Source of the DNA: Hoeflea_A sp040932035
GTDB taxonomy: Bacteria; Pseudomonadota; Alphaproteobacteria; Rhizobiales; Rhizobiaceae
NCBI RefSeq assembly: GCF_040932035.1
Contig: NZ_JBFRBB010000001.1
Location: 434,001-498,000, forward strand
Reading direction: 5' to 3'
DNA length: 64,000 nucleotides
Part shown: positions 59,850 to 64,000 of the stretch, one piece after another
Position numbering within the stretch: position 1 is the stretch's first letter
Layout: every line of letters begins with the position of its first letter
The notes under the pieces: model-generated
Database searches by the model: none
What the model saw: the letters and a program-made list of their open reading frames with translations, nothing else
Told to the model about the DNA's origin: nothing
Translations under genes and position numbers: made by a program

Positions 59850-60230
59850 ATGATTTCACTGTCCAGTTTGAGAAAATCCCGGTTGGCTGTTCCTTGCTTC
59901 TGCCTTCAACTGTTGGCCGCGGCTGGATTGTTTCTTGCCGGTGGAGTGCTGTCGCATGCCGATGAAGCCGGCGCGCTTCATGTGCATGCCACGGTAGAAT
60001 CCTCGGGAAGCAAAACGGCGGACACGCATTCTCATTTGGAGGGCGGAGATATTATGCCGGACGTATTTGCTGGTTCCGTCATCCACTGCGGTGCTGAAAT
60101 ACTGGCGCTCTCCGGCTCAAGCATGTTTCCGCCGTTCAACTTGCCCGCTGATCGTCAATTTGAAAATGAAAACGACCTGTTTCCGATAGACACGGGATAT
60201 GATCCGCCACCGCCGCGGGTGGCCTCTTGA
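59850..60230 (+). CDS. Small exported hypothetical protein
   Basis: A 126-residue protein starting MISLSSLRKSRLAVPCFC, with a hydrophobic signal-like segment (LQLLAAAGLFLAGGVLSHA) and then a His-containing mature part (LHVHATVES...ADTHSHLEGGDIMPDVFAGSVIHCG). The tail is proline-rich (PPPPRVAS). It is the first gene after the CueR-type promoter, and its His/Cys/Met residues would suit periplasmic copper binding. No family is recognised. Confidence 0.55.
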   Translation: MISLSSLRKSRLAVPCFCLQLLAAAGLFLAGGVLSHADEAGALHVHATVESSGSKTADTHSHLEGGDIMPDVFAGSVIHCGAEILALSGSSMFPPFNLPADRQFENENDLFPIDTGYDPPPPRVAS

Positions 60231-60293
60231 AAACGAAAGAACGCAATTGCGGCAAACGCAGTTGATCGCACTGATTTCAAGAGGAATAGACAA

Positions 60294-60935
60294 ATGAAGA
60301 GACATATTTTCCTTGTTACCGCGGCTGCTATAACGGCTATTTCTGCAGCGGCGCTCGCTCACACCGGGGCGACCGGCATCGTCAAGGAACGCATGGACGC
60401 GATGAGCGTCATGAGCAAGGCGGTCAAATCCATCTCCCAGATGATGATGGGCGAAAAGACGTATGACGCGACCGAAGTTAAACAGGGTGCGGCTTTGATC
60501 AAGTCCCATTCCGGCGAAGCTATGACGAAACTGTTTCCGGAAGGAAGCATGCAGAAAGCATCCGTCGCCAAACTGGAAATCTGGGCGGATTGGGACGAAT
60601 TCAAGGCCCTTGCCGATCAACTCTCGGTGCTTGCCGATGGGCTTGAGGCCGCGGCCGACAATGGACCCATGATGACCTCTGGAGGAATGTCCGCCGGCAG
60701 CATGATGGGAACTGAGGGCGCAAACATGATGGGCGGCAACATGATGGGATCCGGTGGCGCGAACATGATGGGTGGCGGATCTTCCGGCATGATGGGCGGT
60801 GGCATGATGGGTGCCGGTGCGAAAATGATGCTCGAGCCCGATATGCTCGCACAGATGCCTGCCGATGGTGTGTTCAACATGCTCACCCAAACATGCTCGT
60901 CCTGTCACACGAAATTCCGCCTCGAGAAAAAATAG
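60294..60935 (+). CDS. Cytochrome c'-like protein with methionine/glycine-rich insertion
   Basis: A 213-residue exported c-type cytochrome. After the signal peptide (cleaved near LAHTG) come the first three helices of a cytochrome c' bundle (IVKERMDAMSVMSKAVKSI to EIWADWDEFKALADQLSVLAD). The haem motif CSSCHTKFR stands at the very C-terminus (residues 201-209), as in class II cytochromes. Between them, residues about 125-180 are a low-complexity block with 17 Met between residues 126 and 179, mostly MMG pairs, absent from ordinary cytochromes c' (about 130-150 aa). Methionine-rich stretches bind Cu(I). Downstream and in operon with a dihaem cytochrome. Confidence 0.88.
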   Translation: MKRHIFLVTAAAITAISAAALAHTGATGIVKERMDAMSVMSKAVKSISQMMMGEKTYDATEVKQGAALIKSHSGEAMTKLFPEGSMQKASVAKLEIWADWDEFKALADQLSVLADGLEAAADNGPMMTSGGMSAGSMMGTEGANMMGGNMMGSGGANMMGGGSSGMMGGGMMGAGAKMMLEPDMLAQMPADGVFNMLTQTCSSCHTKFRLEKK

Positions 60936-60938
60936 GCC

Positions 60939-61835
60939 ATGAGGAGACTTACGGTATTGCTTATCCTGGCCCTGGCGTTTGCAGGGGCGGGGATGGCAGC
61001 GCTGACAGCGTGGCCGGTCGGCCCCGCGGAGCGCGGCGTATTTCCTGAAGGCGACGTTGCGCGGGGCGCCTATCTTGCGCGCATGTCCGGTTGCATCGCC
61101 TGCCATACGGCCACGGAGCAGGGTGGCAAACCACTCGCCGGCGGCCTGGCCCTGAGAACGGATTTCGGCACGTTTTACTCGCCTAACCTGACGACCGACA
61201 AGGAAACGGGAATCGGTAGCTGGACAGTGGAGGAATTTGCGACTGCAGTGAGGAAAGGGATTAGTCCATCCGGCGATTCCTATTACCCGGCATTCCCATA
61301 TCCATTCTATTCCAAGCTCTCGGACCGGGACATCGCCGATCTGTGGGCCGCGTTCAAGACGGTTCCTCCGGTCAGCCAGCCCTCGAAACCGCAGGAAATG
61401 ACGTTCCCCTACAATATCCGCGCCGGTCTCAAATTGTGGCGGGCGGCCTTTCTGGACACAAGCCCGTTTTCTCCCGATGACGAAAAAGGCCGTGCGTGGA
61501 ACCGGGGAAAATTCATTGTCGAGGGGCCGGCCCATTGCGGAGCCTGCCATACGCCGAGAAACTTTGCCGGTGCCCGGCAGGCCGAACTTGAACTCCATGG
61601 TGCCGATGGCCTGCCCGACGGCGGCAAGGCACCGCCGATAACCAGCGTCGAACTCGCGGAGAAGGGCTGGACGATCAACAATCTTAAATATGCGCTGAGA
61701 ACCGGCGTACTGCCGGATGGCGATGCCTTCGGTGGCGCCATGGGCGAAGTCGTAAGGGACGGTACGTCTTTTCTTAGCGACGACGACCTGACCGCTATTG
61801 CAACATATCTGCTCGATCGGGACCAATCGCGATGA
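60939..61835 (+). CDS. Dihaem cytochrome c
   Basis: A 298-residue exported cytochrome with two CxxCH motifs, CIACHTATEQGGKPLAGG (near residue 52) and CGACHTPRNFAGARQ (near 200). Each is followed by a distal methionine candidate. A single N-terminal hydrophobic helix anchors or exports it. The pattern resembles the cytochrome subunits of periplasmic dehydrogenases or oxidases. Its stop codon overlaps the multicopper oxidase start (ATGA at 61832), so the two are made together and probably exchange electrons. Confidence 0.9.
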   Translation: MRRLTVLLILALAFAGAGMAALTAWPVGPAERGVFPEGDVARGAYLARMSGCIACHTATEQGGKPLAGGLALRTDFGTFYSPNLTTDKETGIGSWTVEEFATAVRKGISPSGDSYYPAFPYPFYSKLSDRDIADLWAAFKTVPPVSQPSKPQEMTFPYNIRAGLKLWRAAFLDTSPFSPDDEKGRAWNRGKFIVEGPAHCGACHTPRNFAGARQAELELHGADGLPDGGKAPPITSVELAEKGWTINNLKYALRTGVLPDGDAFGGAMGEVVRDGTSFLSDDDLTAIATYLLDRDQSR

Positions 61836-63232
61836 AATTGACACGACGCATATTCCTGAGTTCGTCAATGGCAACGGCTGCTCTTGCGGCCGTTCCTATT
61901 GCACCGGATGTATCCCATGCGCAGGGTATGATTAACATAACGGCACGGCCGTCCAGGAAGCGTCTTTACCGGTTCGATTCCCCGCCTTCTGATCTTTGGA
62001 CCTACAACGGAAGCGCGCCGGGCCCTGAAATCAGGGTGAAGCAGGGGGAGCGCGTCACAGTGCGTTTCGCAAACGAACTCGAGGAGCCGACGTCCATACA
62101 TTGGCACGGCATCCGCATTGAGAATGCCATGGACGGCGTTGCCGGCCTTACGCAGGATGCGGTGAAACCTGGCGGGACTTTCGAGTATGACTTCGTTGCG
62201 CCGGATGCCGGGACCTATTGGTATCACGCTCACAACAAAAGCTGGAACCAGGTAGCCAGGGGGCTCTATGGAGCACTCATTGTGCTTGAAAATGATCCGG
62301 CGTTTGACGATGAGCACGACCTGACCCTCGTCATTGACGACTGGCGGCTGGACCGGTCCGGAAAACTGGATGTTGCAAGCCTTGGATCACTGATGGATTG
62401 GAGCCATGGCGGCCGACTGGGAAACTGGCTGACGGTCAACGGACTTAATCGGCCGTCTTTCGCGCTGAAGACGGGGGAGACTTATCGCCTGCGTTTGATC
62501 AACGCTTCGAATGCGCGAATTCTGGAAGTGGATCCGAACCGGTTTGGTGCAAAGGTGATTGCCTATGACGGGCAGCCGCTGCAGCGCCCTGAGATTCTGA
62601 ATTATTCTCCGTTGCTTATCGGTCCGGCCCAACGGGTCGATTTACAGGTGACGCCCTCCGGCGAGGGAGTTGTCCCGTTGGAGGAGATTTCTGGAGACAG
62701 ACCATTTCCGCTTGCCAATCTGCAGATTGTCGCAGGGAGCGGAAAGAAAGCCGAGCCGAGGATACTCAGGTCCAACGACATTCCGGACCCGGATTTGACT
62801 TCGGCCATGCGTGTCCGGCTGGACATGACCGGCGGTGCGATGGGTACGATGGGCGAAATCGTTTATCAGGGAAAGAAGCTCGAAAGATCGGATTACAGCA
62901 AAACCGGCCAGGTCTGGGCCTTCAACGGCATAGCCAACCTTGCCGCCGAACCGTTCTTTCGCTGTGCGCAAGGTGAAACCGTAATTGTCGAGACGGTGAA
63001 CCGGACTGCGTTTGTTCACGCCATGCATGTTCACGGTCATCATTTCAGGATCATTGAACGCAGCGGAAGTTCCGTGAAAGAAGACGGTCCATGGCGCGAC
63101 ACCTTCCTGGTTGGTCCCGATCAAACGACGACGATCGCATTTGTCGCCGATAATCCGGGAAAATGGCTGCTTCACTGCCACATGCTTGAACATGCGGCTG
63201 CCGGCATGAATACGTGGTTTGATGTCGTTTGA
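61832..63232 (+). CDS. Multicopper oxidase (CueO/laccase type, Tat-exported)
   Basis: A 466-residue three-cupredoxin oxidase. A twin-arginine signal (LTRRIFLSS) and signal helix are followed by the four copper motifs: HWHGIRI, WYHAHNKSW, the T1 motif HAMHVHGHHF, and HCHMLEHAAAGM. The methionine in the last motif is the T1 axial ligand. It would oxidise Cu(I) or organic donors with oxygen, or pass electrons to the neighbouring cytochromes. It is the only enzyme in the island able to use oxygen, yet it is encoded inside a cytochrome operon. No large methionine-rich loop like that of CueO is seen here; that feature is on the cytochrome c' instead. Confidence 0.92.
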   Translation: MKLTRRIFLSSSMATAALAAVPIAPDVSHAQGMINITARPSRKRLYRFDSPPSDLWTYNGSAPGPEIRVKQGERVTVRFANELEEPTSIHWHGIRIENAMDGVAGLTQDAVKPGGTFEYDFVAPDAGTYWYHAHNKSWNQVARGLYGALIVLENDPAFDDEHDLTLVIDDWRLDRSGKLDVASLGSLMDWSHGGRLGNWLTVNGLNRPSFALKTGETYRLRLINASNARILEVDPNRFGAKVIAYDGQPLQRPEILNYSPLLIGPAQRVDLQVTPSGEGVVPLEEISGDRPFPLANLQIVAGSGKKAEPRILRSNDIPDPDLTSAMRVRLDMTGGAMGTMGEIVYQGKKLERSDYSKTGQVWAFNGIANLAAEPFFRCAQGETVIVETVNRTAFVHAMHVHGHHFRIIERSGSSVKEDGPWRDTFLVGPDQTTTIAFVADNPGKWLLHCHMLEHAAAGMNTWFDVV

Positions 63233-63248
63233 AGGCGTACAGGACCGC

Positions 63249-63758
63249 ATGAAAAAGGTGGCCAAACGCCGCCGCTCTGGACGGAAGATGAGAAAGCATA
63301 TTCTTTTAACAGTGACTGGAATTGCCGTTATCGCTTTTGGTTTCGCGGTGTCGGCCCTGCTAGCCGACCGGGAAACCAGTTTTATGCTCAAGCCGGACGA
63401 AGCCGGGATCGTCGCCCAGGGACGGCTGATTTACACCCAAAACTGCGCCACATGTCATGGCGAAAACCTCGAGGGTCAGCCGAACTGGAAGTCTCCCGGC
63501 CCGAACGGCCGTCTGCCCGCACCTCCGCATGACGAGACCGGCCACACCTGGCATCACACGGACGAGATTCTCTTTGGACTGACAAAATACGGCGCCGCCA
63601 AATTTGCAGGAATCGAAAACTACGAAACCGACATGCCGGTATACGAGAACGTTCTTTCCGATCAGGAGATCGTTGCCGTTTTATCCTACATCAAGGCACA
63701 ATGGCCGAAGGAAATACGCAAGCGCCACGATCGCATGAACAGTCAGGCCGCCAACTAG
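63249..63758 (+). CDS. Small monohaem cytochrome c
   Basis: An exported or anchored class I cytochrome c of about 169 residues. A basic start and a hydrophobic helix (HILLTVTGIAVIAFGFAVSALLA) lead to QGRLIYTQNCATCHGENLEGQPNW (haem motif CATCH) and the C-terminal sixth-ligand region ETDMPVYENVLSDQEIVAVLSYIK. The start is uncertain: 63249 and 63288 are both possible, and 63222 would overlap the oxidase gene. It ends the copper-island operon visible here and could carry electrons to the terminal oxidase. Confidence 0.85.
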   Translation: MKKVAKRRRSGRKMRKHILLTVTGIAVIAFGFAVSALLADRETSFMLKPDEAGIVAQGRLIYTQNCATCHGENLEGQPNWKSPGPNGRLPAPPHDETGHTWHHTDEILFGLTKYGAAKFAGIENYETDMPVYENVLSDQEIVAVLSYIKAQWPKEIRKRHDRMNSQAAN

Positions 63759-63856
63759 CGCATCCACGCGATTCTCTGAATAAAGCGCTATGTTCGCAGG
63801 GAGCAGGTCCGATCAAGTGAAAGCGAGGTTTGAATGTAATTTGCGCAATTGCTGAA

Positions 63857-63874
63857 CCTTCCGACAGAGGAAGG
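63857..63874. promoter_or_regulatory. CueR-like dyad upstream of the last gene
   Basis: CCTTCC and GGAAGG are perfect arms separated by 6 bp, in a frame similar to CueR sites (which have 7 bp). No good -10 lies at the right distance, so its regulator is uncertain. Confidence 0.45.
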
Positions 63875-63947
63875 AATGACACAGCGGTAAATACCGTGCA
63901 TTCCATACTATACTGCACAGATACATTACCAGGAGGGTAGGTTGGAG

Positions 63948-64000
63948 ATGGATCATTGCGGCAGCGAACATCACTCGTCGCCTATGTCCCACAGCACGAT
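63948..64000 (+). CDS. Start of a His-rich protein (partial, runs off right edge)
   Basis: ATG 63948 follows a strong AGGAGGGTAGGTTGGAG ribosome site and opens MDHCGSEHHSSPMSHST to the window end. Histidine, methionine and cysteine in the first residues suggest a metal-binding N-terminus, in keeping with the copper island. Too little is visible to name it. Confidence 0.6.
   Translation, partial: MDHCGSEHHSSPMSHST

Noticed and set aside
1..64000. CRISPR arrays, complete tRNA or rRNA genes, insertion-sequence transposases
   Set aside because: None was seen: no regularly spaced repeats, no complete cloverleaf besides the tRNA 3' half, and no transposase motifs.

Overview
The window looks like a chromosomal accessory region of an alphaproteobacterium, most likely Hyphomicrobiales (Rhizobiales). 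The reasons are a FixL-like hybrid kinase with an FxkR/FixK-type cascade, an NdvB-sized glucan-synthase-like protein, a BigR-type beta-lactamase-fold hydrolase, and moderately GC-rich coding. Genus cannot be read from the sequence alone.

Layout. (1) 1-716: the right end of an integrated element that extends off the left edge. It carries the start of a tyrosine recombinase, a cluster of short repeats in front of it, and a 3'-half copy of tRNA-Arg(CCG) that is probably the attachment-site repeat. (2) 957-55557: about 55 kb dominated by genes behind FNR/FixK-type boxes (TTGAY-N4-RTCAA). I count 16 strict boxes plus several one-mismatch versions, against about 0.24 expected by chance in 64 kb. 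At its heart (16476-19632) lie a Crp/Fnr regulator with the E-x-x-S-R recognition helix, an OmpR-type response regulator, and a soluble hybrid histidine kinase whose PAS domain keeps the FixL haem and oxygen residues. This matches the hFixL-FxkR-FixK arrangement known from Rhizobium etli. (3) 54887-55053: two palindromic MITE-like repeats in inverted orientation. (4) 56067-64000: a copper island with a CopA-type ATPase, CueR, a solitary Rieske protein, a methionine-rich cytochrome c', two further c-type cytochromes and a multicopper oxidase, with two MerR-family promoters of 19-bp spacing.

The FixK-box genes form one programme: stay alive without oxygen. They cover six universal stress proteins, Hsp20, a divergent GroEL, FtsH, a Lon-like protease, a site-2 protease with CBS domains, a CBS-pair protein, two three-BON-domain proteins, a P-type cation ATPase, PEP synthase, a PfkB kinase, PRPP synthetase and a phosphoribosyltransferase, DksA, a persulfide-dioxygenase-like hydrolase, acyl-CoA synthetase, an amino-acid dehydrogenase, flavodoxin, cardiolipin synthase, a very large glucan-synthase-like enzyme, and an uncharacterised class II amidotransferase/ATP-grasp pair. 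No terminal oxidase, nitrogenase or denitrification gene is present. In content and logic (a haem oxygen sensor controlling USPs, an alpha-crystallin, PfkB, a CtpF-like ATPase, a Rip3-like protease and an Hrp1-like CBS protein) it resembles the Mycobacterium tuberculosis DosR dormancy regulon, although the regulators belong to different families. This is the most interesting system in the window.

The copper island appears independent: it has no FixK boxes and its own CueR-type promoters. Its cytochromes and oxidase suggest periplasmic Cu(I) oxidation coupled to electron transfer.
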